A DNA stretch of 44,248 nt from Patescibacteria group bacterium. GTDB taxonomy: Bacteria; Patescibacteriota; Patescibacteriia; UBA10025; JAHIVO01. Of this stretch, positions 15,847 to 24,182 are shown piece by piece; position 1 is the first letter of the stretch; each line of letters starts with the position of its first letter. The notes beneath the pieces are model-generated. The model was not told the DNA's origin. It did not search any database and saw only the letters and a list, made by a program, of their open reading frames with translations. The translations under genes were made by a program, and so were the position numbers. The stretch is from assembly GCA_022560375.1 (NCBI GenBank), contig JADFTK010000005.1:1-44248 (forward strand). Reading direction: 5' to 3'.

Positions 15847-18612
15847 ATGGCGGAACCAAAAGGCAAGAAATTTCTTTTCCTAGAGTGCCCTGTGTGTCAG
15901 GGGACTGGTCATGAAGGTGATCGGGAATGTTCTCGTTGTGGAGAGCGAGGTATGTTTGCTTGGCTGGATAATGAAATTTTGCAGTGGTCAAAAAAAATAG
16001 ACACCCTTCATATATTTGAGGAAGCACTGGAGAGAACAGTCAATGCTATGATAAATGGTTTCCTGATTTTTTTCGGGGTAGTAGGTTTACTCTCTCTGGT
16101 AGTGACTATAGTGGTCATGGTGCAGGAGCAGGCAAATATTTTAGAATTTTGGAAACTCCAGAATGGGTTAATGGGCATTTTTGCCATTAGTCTTCTGACT
16201 GATTTATACGCCTATTATAGGCTACAACGACAATCCCTCAACGAGCGCACTGTAAAGAAGAAAAGCTTTGAAACTTTTTTGACCGAAGAGGATGCTCGAG
16301 TATTATTTGATCAGGCCACGCAGCTGGATAATAAAAAAATAATAGAGGTATCAGATGCCTATACTGCCACCGCCCTTAGGGTAGTGGAAGGCGGATGGCA
16401 AATGGCCAAGCGTTTGAAGCACAACAGTGCTACTCCTTTGCATATACTAGCTACCTTGCTAGGCTACCCAGATACTCAGGTGGTACTGGCACGGCTGGGT
16501 TTGGACGGTAAGATATTGGTGGAGAAAATATCCCGAAGTCTGCAAAAGATACCAAGGGCAACTGGAGCAGAGGTTAGTATATCGACGGACTATAAAAGGG
16601 TGTTGATTCAAGCCTATGCTGAAGCCTATAATAGTCGGCGAGAACAGGTAGATGTGCCCCAGCTACTGATGGCAGTTGTGAAGATTGATGATACCTCTCG
16701 AGACATTTTGTATGATATGGAGATAGAGCAGGAAGAGGTGGTCAATGTGGTTGAATGGCTAAATATCCAACATCGCTTTTCACAGCAGTGGCGAAAATGG
16801 AGAAGCAAAGCGGTCTATAAGTCTAAAGGCGTAATGAATAAATCAATGACCGCACAAGCCACTCCACTGCTGGATCGTTTTGCTAATGATTTAACTCAAT
16901 TAGCCCAGCGTGGCATTTTGTCCCCGACTATTGGGCGTGATAAAGAGATCGAAGAAACGTTAAGAATTATTGAAGGTGGTAAAAATGTAATCCTATCAGG
17001 AAATCCAGGCGTGGGTAAAACCAGTATAGTTGAAGGCATCGCTGAATTGATGGCTTCTGAAGAGGTGCCGGAAGTACTCCAGGATAAAAGGTTTGTGAGC
17101 CTCTCCATTGCTTCACTAGTCGGCGCCGCCGGGCGGCAAGGCGAGCTGGAGGGGATATTACTGGAAATTATTAACGAGGTTGCCAGATCGGGTAATATAT
17201 TGTTATTTATTGATAATATTCAAAACATGGTGGGAGTTTCCACGCAGGGATCCCAAAATTTAGATATTGCTGAGATGTTTGCCAGTGCCCTGCAGAAGGG
17301 ACTGTTTTACTGCATCGCCACGACCACCCCCCAAGACTATCGCCGCTATATAGAGCCCAGCAGCGCCCTAACCTCGGTATTCCAAAAAGTATCCGTGGAG
17401 GAGCCGGATATCAATGGGGCCATTTTGGTTCTCGAGGGCAAGGCCAGTTCCATCGAAGCTAAAAATGATATATATTTTTCCTATGAGGCCATAGAGAGAA
17501 CCGTAAAATTGTCTGAGAGATATATACAGGATAGATATTTACCCGAAAAAGCTATTTCTTTATTACAGGAGATTGCAGTATATGTCCGCAAGAAAAGAGG
17601 CAAGGGAGCCATAGTTCGTGGAGAGGATGTCGCGGAAATTATATCTACCCGCACTAACGTACCTATTACAAAAATTACCGAAAAAGAGTCGGCCAAGTTA
17701 CTAAACCTGGAGGAGCACATCCATGAACGGATGATTGATCAGGCAGAGGCGGTATCCGCTGTAGCCACAGCTCTTCGTCGAGCCCGGGCTGAATTGAGGG
17801 ATGTCAGCAGGCCGATAGTAAATTTATTATTTCTGGGGCCAACTGGTGTAGGTAAAACTGAATTGGCGAAGACAGTAGCGGAAGTATATTTTGGATCAGA
17901 AGAAAATATGATCAGGCTTGATATGTCCGAGTACCAAGAACGCTCTTCTATTAATCGGTTGATTGGCGCTCCGCCAGGTATGGCTGGTGGAACCAAGGGT
18001 GGCTTTTTAACGGAAGCGGTCCGCTCGAAACCATTTTCCCTGGTACTCCTGGATGAAATTGAAAAAGCCCATCCTGATATCCTGAACATATTTTTGCAGG
18101 TAATGGATGATGGCCGATTAACTGATACGCAGGGGAGGACTATTAATTTTTCAAATGTAATATTGATAGCCACCTCCAATGCCGGTACCTCGATGATCCA
18201 GGATCGCATGAAGGCTAATATTGGCATTGATCAAATTAAAGAGGAACTTATTAATGAGGGGTTGAAAGCTTTTTTCCGACCAGAATTTTTGAATCGTTTT
18301 GATAATATTGTGGTATTCAAGCCATTAGCCTATGAAGAAATTTTGCAAATAGTAGATCTCATGCTCAATAAAGTAGCGGAGCGTTTATCGGCCAAAGGGA
18401 TCAGTCTGGAAGTTACGCCGGAAGCTAAAGAAGAACTAGCCAAGGATGGATATGATCCGGTGTTTGGTGCTAGACCGCTCAGGCGGGCTATTCAGAATAC
18501 GGTGGACAATGCCTTGGCCACATATTTATTACAGGGGAAGCTGAGCCGGCGTGATGTGGCTGTATTGGAGCCGGGCGGCAAGATTACGGTAAAGCGAGCA
18601 GAGGCAATATAA
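15847..18612 (+). CDS. Membrane-anchored Clp-type AAA+ ATPase with zinc finger
   Basis: A 921-residue Clp/Hsp100 ATPase with an unusual N-terminus: a zinc-finger-like pair C14-x2-C17 and C28-x2-C31 in a CxxCxGxG-like context, then two transmembrane helices (about 69-92 and 104-124). The ClpN-like region follows (about 140-320), then AAA-1 with Walker A GNPGVGKT (385-392), and AAA-2 with GPTGVGKT (664-671) and Walker B SLVLLDEIEKAH. A ClpB-style long coiled-coil middle domain is absent, so it is closer to ClpC/ClpA. I saw no certain (I/L)G(F/L) ClpP-docking loop. It probably unfolds membrane or envelope proteins; no ClpP gene is nearby. Confidence 0.9.
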   Translation: MAEPKGKKFLFLECPVCQGTGHEGDRECSRCGERGMFAWLDNEILQWSKKIDTLHIFEEALERTVNAMINGFLIFFGVVGLLSLVVTIVVMVQEQANILEFWKLQNGLMGIFAISLLTDLYAYYRLQRQSLNERTVKKKSFETFLTEEDARVLFDQATQLDNKKIIEVSDAYTATALRVVEGGWQMAKRLKHNSATPLHILATLLGYPDTQVVLARLGLDGKILVEKISRSLQKIPRATGAEVSISTDYKRVLIQAYAEAYNSRREQVDVPQLLMAVVKIDDTSRDILYDMEIEQEEVVNVVEWLNIQHRFSQQWRKWRSKAVYKSKGVMNKSMTAQATPLLDRFANDLTQLAQRGILSPTIGRDKEIEETLRIIEGGKNVILSGNPGVGKTSIVEGIAELMASEEVPEVLQDKRFVSLSIASLVGAAGRQGELEGILLEIINEVARSGNILLFIDNIQNMVGVSTQGSQNLDIAEMFASALQKGLFYCIATTTPQDYRRYIEPSSALTSVFQKVSVEEPDINGAILVLEGKASSIEAKNDIYFSYEAIERTVKLSERYIQDRYLPEKAISLLQEIAVYVRKKRGKGAIVRGEDVAEIISTRTNVPITKITEKESAKLLNLEEHIHERMIDQAEAVSAVATALRRARAELRDVSRPIVNLLFLGPTGVGKTELAKTVAEVYFGSEENMIRLDMSEYQERSSINRLIGAPPGMAGGTKGGFLTEAVRSKPFSLVLLDEIEKAHPDILNIFLQVMDDGRLTDTQGRTINFSNVILIATSNAGTSMIQDRMKANIGIDQIKEELINEGLKAFFRPEFLNRFDNIVVFKPLAYEEILQIVDLMLNKVAERLSAKGISLEVTPEAKEELAKDGYDPVFGARPLRRAIQNTVDNALATYLLQGKLSRRDVAVLEPGGKITVKRAEAI

Positions 18613-18617
18613 AAACA

Positions 18618-18650
18618 GCTCACCAGTAAGATTATGGTAGCCGTTTTTTT
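18618..18650 (+). terminator. Terminator after the Clp ATPase
   Basis: GCT-c-ACCA (18618-18625) pairs with TGGT-AGC (18635-18641) with one bulged C, followed by CGTTTTTTT. The T-tract reaches the stop codon of the convergent pilin-like gene. Confidence 0.65.
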
Positions 18651-19044
18651 ATGAGGACAGTTCTCTGGTCTGAGTAAACACAAAAAGTACCAGCACCCAC
18701 GATATTAGTACCACAATCATCCCAATAATGGCTGCCTTGAGTATATCCTTAGCTTTACGCACCCTTTCTTCATTACCAGCACTGGTCATCCACATAAATC
18801 CTCCCCAGATAATCATGACCACCGCAACCAAGCCGAGAAAGCTCAGCGCCCATTTAATTGTATTGACGGTAATCTGTACTGGGCTGGCTGTTGTCAGGCC
18901 GGTGGCGTCTGCGATTTTATCTTCAGGATCAAACTCCGCACCCCGAAATCCATCTTCTACAGCGAATATTTTTTTAGAAAAAATAATGGCACTGGTAGCC
19001 ACCAGAGATAGCGTTCCGATAATTTTCCACAGATTTTTTTTCAT
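18649..19044 (-). CDS. VirB2/T4SS-pilin-like membrane protein
   Basis: A 131-residue protein with an N-terminal signal sequence (about 1-28, MKKNLWKIIGTLSLVATS start), a short extracytoplasmic segment, and two transmembrane helices (about 62-86 and 103-127) separated by a basic loop with SAGNEERVRKAKDILKAA. This is the typical form of the TrbC/VirB2-like T4SS-pilin family (PF18895-type) that is widespread in Patescibacteria as stand-alone genes. Function there is unknown; a pilus or envelope role is inferred. It is preceded by a consensus-perfect promoter, which predicts high expression. No other secretion-system gene is nearby. Confidence 0.8.
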   Translation of the reverse strand: MKKNLWKIIGTLSLVATSAIIFSKKIFAVEDGFRGAEFDPEDKIADATGLTTASPVQITVNTIKWALSFLGLVAVVMIIWGGFMWMTSAGNEERVRKAKDILKAAIIGMIVVLISWVLVLFVFTQTRELSS

Positions 19045-19067
19045 AAGGTAATGATTAATATGCGGTA

Positions 19068-19096
19068 ATTATACGATTTGAGATACGTACTGTCAA
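19068..19096 (-). promoter_or_regulatory. Consensus sigma-70 promoter of the pilin-like gene
   Basis: Minus strand TTGACA (19096-19091), 17 bp spacer, TATAAT (19073-19068): both boxes match the consensus exactly. The leader would be about 17 nt. Confidence 0.75.
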
Positions 19097-19119
19097 CGAA
19101 GATATAAGCATGTATTTTA

Positions 19120-19148
19120 TTGCTTAATAGTAAAATAATAGCTATAAT
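19120..19148 (+). promoter_or_regulatory. glyS promoter, near-leaderless
   Basis: TTGCTT (19120-19125), 17 bp, TATAAT (19143-19148). Only 9 bp separate the -10 box from the ATG at 19158. Confidence 0.6.
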
Positions 19149-19157
19149 TACATTAAT

Positions 19158-20609
19158 ATGGACAAAAATACCACCATGGAAAAATTAGTTTCGCTTTGCA
19201 AAAGGCGGGGTTTTATTTTTCAGTCAGGTGAAATGTACGGTGGCCTGCAGGGTTTTTGGGATTTTGGTCCCCTGGGCGTGGAACTGAAAAATAATATCAA
19301 AAAGTCTTGGTGGAAAAAGTTTGTGCAAGAAAGAGATGATGTGGTAGGTTTAGACTCGTCAATTATTACTAACCCTAAGGTTTGGGAAAAAAGTGGTCAT
19401 TCTGAACTATTTGGTGATTTTAAAGTCGAATGTAAGGCATGTCACCAAAGATTTAAAGTTGATGATTTGAATTTAAAAGTAAATTCGTTAGAACGTATAT
19501 TATCTCTCTCCCAACAGCTTTCTAAAGGAGAGTATGAAAAAGAAGAGTTAAGAGATATTGAGGAGAATATAAATAATGAAAAGGAGCTGCTCGGGGATTA
19601 TTTACAACATACAAGAGATTGTGATAATTGTGGTAAGAGAAATTGGGCAAATCCGGAATTTTTTAATTTAATGTTTAAAACTAATATTGGCCCAGTTGAA
19701 AATTCATCATCAATTGCTTTTCTTAGACCAGAGACAGCACAGAATATTTTTGTAAACTTTGATCTAGTCCGTCAATCAATGAGATTAAAAGTGCCCTTTG
19801 GTATTGCTCAGATTGGCAAAGCCTTTCGTAGTGAAATCACACCGGGTAATTTTATATTCCGATCACGTGAGTTTGAGCAAATGGAGATGGAATTTTTTAT
19901 CAATCCCAAGGATGATGACAAATGGTTTAAGCAATGGTTAGATGCACGGTTTCAGTGGTACCAGGATTTGGGCATAAAGCCAGAACATTTGCATAAGTAT
20001 ACCCAGAAAAAAGAGGAGTTAGCTCACTATGCCAAGCACGCAGTTGATATTGAGTATGATTTCCCCTTTGGCAAAAAAGAACTAGAAGGTATTCATAACC
20101 GTACTGACTATGATTTGAAAGCACATGGGTTTGAATATCGTGATGAGGCCAGTAAAAAATCTTTTATTCCCTATGTGATTGAAACGTCGGCAGGCGTAGA
20201 CCGGGCGGCTTTAGCATTTTTGCTGGATGCTTATGATGAAATCAAAGGTGGACGAACGACTACCACTGATAGCAATAAAGAAGAAGAGGTTGTATTACGA
20301 TTGCATAAAGATTTAGCGCCTATTAAGGTGGCGGTGCTACCATTATCAAAAAAAGAACAAATTACCAAGCCGGCTCGGGACATTTTCCATGATTTACAAA
20401 AGCATTTTATGGCGGATTACGATGAAGTGTCTTCAATCGGCCGCCGCTATCGCCAGCAGGATGAAGTGGGGACGCCATACTGCGTAACCTTTGATTTTGA
20501 CAGTTTGGATGATAAAAAAGTAACAGTGCGTGATCGTGATACTATGGATCAGGAGAGGGTGGCCATTAGTGAGTTAAAGGACTATTTAGAGGATCAGTTG
20601 TCAAGTTGA
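19158..20609 (+). CDS. glyS: Glycyl-tRNA synthetase (alpha2 type)
   Basis: Class II synthetase charging tRNA-Gly, homodimeric type as in Gram-positives, archaea and eukaryotes. The 483 residues show CKRRGFIFQSGEMYGGLQGFWD-type motif 1 (given as region 14-36), a zinc-like site CKACHQ with CDNCGKRNW, motif 2 GKAFRSEITPGNFIFRSREF, motif 3 IETSAGVDRA, and the C-terminal anticodon-binding domain (LAPIKVAVLPL onwards). It ends in TGA. The -10 box lies 9 bp before the ATG, so the mRNA has almost no leader. Confidence 0.96.
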   Translation: MDKNTTMEKLVSLCKRRGFIFQSGEMYGGLQGFWDFGPLGVELKNNIKKSWWKKFVQERDDVVGLDSSIITNPKVWEKSGHSELFGDFKVECKACHQRFKVDDLNLKVNSLERILSLSQQLSKGEYEKEELRDIEENINNEKELLGDYLQHTRDCDNCGKRNWANPEFFNLMFKTNIGPVENSSSIAFLRPETAQNIFVNFDLVRQSMRLKVPFGIAQIGKAFRSEITPGNFIFRSREFEQMEMEFFINPKDDDKWFKQWLDARFQWYQDLGIKPEHLHKYTQKKEELAHYAKHAVDIEYDFPFGKKELEGIHNRTDYDLKAHGFEYRDEASKKSFIPYVIETSAGVDRAALAFLLDAYDEIKGGRTTTTDSNKEEEVVLRLHKDLAPIKVAVLPLSKKEQITKPARDIFHDLQKHFMADYDEVSSIGRRYRQQDEVGTPYCVTFDFDSLDDKKVTVRDRDTMDQERVAISELKDYLEDQLSS

Positions 20610-20626
20610 ATAATTAAACTGAGGTT

Positions 20627-20684
20627 GGCCCCGCCAAGGGCGGGGAGATTCTTTCCCCTGAAACGAGTTTAGGGTCAGAATGAC
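20627..20684. repeat. REP-like double palindrome
   Basis: The first hairpin is CCCCGCC-AAG-GGCGGGG (20629-20645). The second is ATTCT-tt-c-CCCT-g-AAAC-GA-GTTT-AGGG-tc-AGAAT (20648-20681). Together they fill most of the gap between glyS and the M16 protease gene. There is no U-tract after the first hairpin, so a plain terminator is less likely. The compact two-hairpin design is typical of REP/BIME-type intergenic repeats. Only one copy is in the window. Confidence 0.55.
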
Positions 20685-20747
20685 AAATGTTAGACACAGA
20701 GCTCATTCCCCAAATGATAAATATTTAATAAGAAAAATTTAAATAAA

Positions 20748-22013
20748 ATGTTCAAAAAATATAAGCTAAAAAACGGCATGCGCGTCATATTAGCCCCGCT
20801 GCATGAGACGAAGGCCATCACAGCTCTGATTTTAGTGAAAGTCGGATCACGCTATGAGCAGCGCAGCATCAATGGCGCTTCGCATTTTGTGGAGCACTTA
20901 ATGTTTAAAGGAACTAAAAAACGCCCGACCGCCCTGAGTATCACTAAGGAGCTGGATGGAATCGGTGCTGAATTCAATGCCTTCACTTCTAAAGATCACA
21001 CGGGCTACTATATCAAGGCTAATTTTGAAAAGCTGGAACTAGCTTTAGACATTCTCTCTGACATTATATACAATTCAAAATTTGTGGCCAAAGAAACAGA
21101 ACGTGAGAGGGGAGTCATCATCGAGGAGATAAATATGTATGAAGATAATCCGATGATGATGATGGAAGATTTGTTTGAGCAGACAGTTTTTGGCGATCAT
21201 CCATTGGGCTGGAATATTTCGGGACCGAAAAGCGTCATAAATAAAATCAGCCGAGAGAAGCTTTATCAGTATTATAGAAAATATTATAGGCCTCAGAATA
21301 TATTATTGACAGTAGCGGGTAATTTTGATACTAAAGTGAATAATTTAATAGAGCACTACTTTGGTGTAAAACCGCAAGCTAAATCCCCTAGTAGCTTCCA
21401 GAAAATTATCATCCAACAAAAGAAGCCGCAGATAAAAGTAAAGTACAAAGACACGGAACAGGTACAGCTCGGTCTGGGCTTCCCGGCCTATTCTTATACT
21501 ACCAGTAAATTATATCCACTGTACCTTTTAACTGTTATCTTGGGAGGTAATATGAGTTCCCGACTTTTTATGTCCATACGCGAGAAAAAAGGTCTTTGTT
21601 ATTTTATTCGCGCTGGCGTCAATGCTTACCAAGATTCTGGAACTCTAATGATACAGGCCGGAGTAGACAAACAAAGAGTCCACGAAGCTATAAAAGCTAT
21701 TTTAAAGGAGTTGAAAAAAATAAAAGTCAGTGGTGTTACCGAAGCTGAGCTCCGCAAAGCCAAGGATTATCTGAAAGGAAAATTGATTTTGGATCTGGAA
21801 TCCTCTGAGCACGTAGCTTCATGGCTGTCTCGCCAGGAACTATTACAGAACAGGGTACTAACTCCGACACAGCAGATTCAACGTTTGGAGAAGGTTAAAT
21901 TGGCGGATATTAAAAAAGTAAGCAATGAGATCATCAACACACGCTCATTAAACATATCTCTTATTGGACCATTCAAGTCTGCTGAATCGTTTAAGGACGT
22001 TTTACAGGTCTAA
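20748..22013 (+). CDS. M16-family zinc metallopeptidase
   Basis: A 421-residue member of the M16 (pitrilysin/processing peptidase) family. The inverted zinc motif H-x2-E-H is HFVEH at about 46-50, with the distal glutamate in ERGVIIEEINMYEDNP, and the second domain carries the typical GGNMSSRLFMSIREKKGLCY and YQDSGTLMIQAG. It is a soluble protease that acts on short peptides in related bacteria, usually as a dimer. No signal peptide is seen, so it is probably cytoplasmic. The AI-2E-family permease gene follows closely, with its own promoter overlapping the end of this gene. Confidence 0.93.
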   Translation: MFKKYKLKNGMRVILAPLHETKAITALILVKVGSRYEQRSINGASHFVEHLMFKGTKKRPTALSITKELDGIGAEFNAFTSKDHTGYYIKANFEKLELALDILSDIIYNSKFVAKETERERGVIIEEINMYEDNPMMMMEDLFEQTVFGDHPLGWNISGPKSVINKISREKLYQYYRKYYRPQNILLTVAGNFDTKVNNLIEHYFGVKPQAKSPSSFQKIIIQQKKPQIKVKYKDTEQVQLGLGFPAYSYTTSKLYPLYLLTVILGGNMSSRLFMSIREKKGLCYFIRAGVNAYQDSGTLMIQAGVDKQRVHEAIKAILKELKKIKVSGVTEAELRKAKDYLKGKLILDLESSEHVASWLSRQELLQNRVLTPTQQIQRLEKVKLADIKKVSNEIINTRSLNISLIGPFKSAESFKDVLQV

Positions 22014-22028
22014 ATGGTGTAGTATACT
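22001..22028 (+). promoter_or_regulatory. Promoter of the AI-2E-family permease gene
   Basis: TTTACA (22001-22006), 16 bp, TATACT (22023-22028). The -35 lies in the last codons of the M16 peptidase gene. Confidence 0.5.
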
Positions 22029-22054
22029 GAAGATAGCTTTTGATTAAACAACCT

Positions 22055-23128
22055 ATGGCTCAGCCTGCAAATGACAATTTAACCATAAATATATCGACTA
22101 AAACCTTTTTTAAGGTAATTTTTATCGTATTAGCCTTGGGTTTGATATACGTCCTCCGTGATGTCATTGTGATAATCCTCGTATCCTTTGTTTTGGCTAC
22201 GGCTCTTAATCCATGGGTAAATAGTTTACATCGCCGCAAGGTGCCAAGAATTGTGGCCACCCTGTTTATTTATCTGGCATTTTTTGGATCATTTATAATT
22301 GTCTTAGTGCTTTTAATCCCTCCGATCGCCTCGCAAATTTCTGATCTGGCCCAAAGTTTTCCTGAGTATTATAATCGGGTGATAAATGATTTTCAACGGT
22401 TTCAAGATTTTTCGCTTCAGCAAAGTCTTTTGGATAATTTAAGCTCAGTTTTTCAGTCACTTCAGACCAACCTAGCTCAAACAACGGCAGGAATATTTGG
22501 TGCGTTGTCAACTATCTTTGGGGGGGTATTTTCTTTACTGGGCGTCATGGTTATTACTTTTTATATGTTGCTCGAAGAAAACGCCATTAAGAAATTTATA
22601 CGATCGATTACCCCAGCAAAATATCAGCCCTATGTATTCCAGTTATTAAATCGTTCCCAGGATAGCTTGCGTTTGTGGTTACGGGGACAAATTATACTAA
22701 GCTTAATTATTGGCGCTTTGGCGTATGTTGGTCTGGTAGTACTTGGGGTGGAGTTTGCCTTGATACTGGCTCTCTGGGCTGGGGTAACTGAATTTATACC
22801 GTACCTGGGCCCGTTACTAGGTGGCATTCCAGCTGTATTTATTGCTTTGACTACCGGTGGTTTTTTACCCGCTTTATTTGTCGTCATTTGGTATATTATT
22901 ATCCAGCAACTGGAGAATAATTTAATCGTACCCAAGGTAATGGAAAAAACAGTGGGCATGAACCCCTTGGTGGTCATTATTGTTATGCTGACTGGGGCTA
23001 AATTAGCCGGTATTGTTGGATTACTATTGGCTGTACCAGTCAGCCTGATCATCAAAGTATTTATGGAGGACTTTCTGGCGATGAGGGAGGAGAAGGCCAA
23101 TACGCTGGATAAAGAACAGGTAGATTAA
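22055..23128 (+). CDS. AI-2E-family (PerM-like) permease
   Basis: A polytopic membrane protein of the AI-2 exporter/PerM family (PF01594); substrates vary and are mostly unknown. It has two N-terminal helices (about 15-50), a third near 70-90, a soluble insertion (about 95-150) and four to five C-terminal helices with the family motifs FIPYLGPLLGGIPA and VVWYIIIQQLENNLIVPKVM-like sequence (region 268-300). I chose ATG 22055 (357 residues). A TTG at 22040 would add five residues but leave only about 11 bp to the -10 box, so a leaderless TTG start cannot be excluded. Confidence 0.88.
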   Translation: MAQPANDNLTINISTKTFFKVIFIVLALGLIYVLRDVIVIILVSFVLATALNPWVNSLHRRKVPRIVATLFIYLAFFGSFIIVLVLLIPPIASQISDLAQSFPEYYNRVINDFQRFQDFSLQQSLLDNLSSVFQSLQTNLAQTTAGIFGALSTIFGGVFSLLGVMVITFYMLLEENAIKKFIRSITPAKYQPYVFQLLNRSQDSLRLWLRGQIILSLIIGALAYVGLVVLGVEFALILALWAGVTEFIPYLGPLLGGIPAVFIALTTGGFLPALFVVIWYIIIQQLENNLIVPKVMEKTVGMNPLVVIIVMLTGAKLAGIVGLLLAVPVSLIIKVFMEDFLAMREEKANTLDKEQVD

Positions 23129-23130
23129 AA

Positions 23131-23158
23131 AAACCGTAAACTTTATTGTTTACGGTTT
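23131..23158 (-). terminator. rpsU terminator with stop codon in its loop
   Basis: Minus strand AAACCGTAAAC (23158-23148) pairs perfectly with GTTTACGGTTT (23141-23131), followed by TTTT. The rpsU stop TAA (23145-23143) is in the loop. Confidence 0.8.
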
Positions 23159-23349
23159 CTCTCTAGACGGGCCTGGCTGAGCTCTCGCTTTTTTTTAATA
23201 TTTATATTATTGCGTATAGTGGATGGATTTTCGTAGTAATGAAGTTTACGAATCTCTCCCCAAAGGCCTGATTTCTTGACTAGGTTGATAAAGCGTCGGA
23301 GAGCTCGTTCGGATGTTTCACCATCCCGTTTTTTTACTCCGACATTCAT
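23143..23349 (-). CDS. rpsU: Small ribosomal subunit protein bS21
   Basis: A 68-residue basic protein matching bS21: N-terminal VGVKKRDGETSERALRRF, then a long helical basic region and a lysine/arginine-rich tail (RLERNRKQ). bS21 sits near the anti-Shine-Dalgarno of 16S rRNA and helps initiation on structured or SD-led mRNAs. A strong GGAGGA site precedes the ATG. The promoter TTGACA-18-TATACT (23417-23388) overlaps the rightward -10 box of rsmI. The last codons form the 5' arm of the terminator. Confidence 0.93.
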   Translation of the reverse strand: MNVGVKKRDGETSERALRRFINLVKKSGLWGEIRKLHYYENPSTIRNNINIKKKRELSQARLERNRKQ

Positions 23350-23387
23350 TATTCCTCCCTATGTGGTAGGTGCAGTTTGTTCAAATT

Positions 23388-23417
23388 AGTATAATCCAGT
23401 AAGCTACTAGGTGTCAA
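23388..23417 (-). promoter_or_regulatory. rpsU promoter overlapping the divergent rsmI -10 box
   Basis: Minus strand TTGACA (23417-23412), 18 bp, TATACT (23393-23388). On the plus strand TATAAT at 23390-23395 is a -10 box for rsmI, sharing four base pairs with it. Confidence 0.6.
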
Positions 23418-23434
23418 CTATTAATAATAAATTC

Positions 23435-24115
23435 ATGGGCACACTTTATATCATTGCTACCCCGATTGGAAATTTAGAAGATATCACTTTAAGGGCCCTT
23501 AGAATTTTAAAAGAGGTTGATTATATTTTATGTGAGGACACCAGACATACGTTAAAATTGTTAAATCATTTTGGGATTAAAAAATCTCTAATCAGCTATC
23601 ATCAGCATTCCGGTTTGCAGCGCGTGAACTATATAATTGAATTATTGAGAGATAGTAAGCAGCTGGCCTTAGTCACTGATGCTGGCACGCCGGGGTTGTC
23701 TGATCCGGGGGGTGTCTTAGTATCAAAAGTAGTGGAGGAATTAGGGTCAGGTGTTCAAGTTGTACCAGTACCTGGTGCCTCAGCTCTAGGATCTATCCTG
23801 TCAGTAGCCGGTTTGCCCACTAATAAATTCACTTTTTTGGGCTTTATTCCCAATAAAAAAGGGAGGCAGAGTATTTTTAATTCCATTAATGATTCCGTAC
23901 ATACTATTATATTTTACGAATCACCACACCGGATATTAAAAACTTTAGAGGCCTTAGTTGAATTACTGGATGAGAAACGCCAAGTGGTTGTCGGCCGGGA
24001 ACTCACCAAGAAATTTGAAACTATCTATCGAGGTTCTATGAGAGAGGTGGTAGCTAGTCTAAGAGCCGATGAGGTAAAAGGGGAGTTTGTGGTATTAGTG
24101 GCCGGGAAAAAATAA
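23435..24115 (+). CDS. rsmI: 16S rRNA (cytidine-1402-2'-O)-methyltransferase RsmI
   Basis: SAM-dependent tetrapyrrole-methylase-fold enzyme that methylates the 2'-O of C1402 in the 16S decoding centre. Motifs: GTLYIIATPIGNLEDITLRA at the N-terminus, CEDTRHTLKLL, VTDAGTPGLSDPG (SAM site), PGASAL, FYESPHRI and GRELTKKFET. I chose ATG 23435 (226 residues), which gives the family-typical MGTLYI start. A GTG at 23411 would add eight residues but lies inside the -35 box of rpsU. It is divergent from rpsU, so two small-subunit genes share one control region. Confidence 0.94.
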   Translation: MGTLYIIATPIGNLEDITLRALRILKEVDYILCEDTRHTLKLLNHFGIKKSLISYHQHSGLQRVNYIIELLRDSKQLALVTDAGTPGLSDPGGVLVSKVVEELGSGVQVVPVPGASALGSILSVAGLPTNKFTFLGFIPNKKGRQSIFNSINDSVHTIIFYESPHRILKTLEALVELLDEKRQVVVGRELTKKFETIYRGSMREVVASLRADEVKGEFVVLVAGKK

Positions 24116-24182
24116 CACAATTTTAAAAAATGCTGTAATATCATCGTGGAATAAAGCTGTGAAAAGTAATTAGAAAATACAT

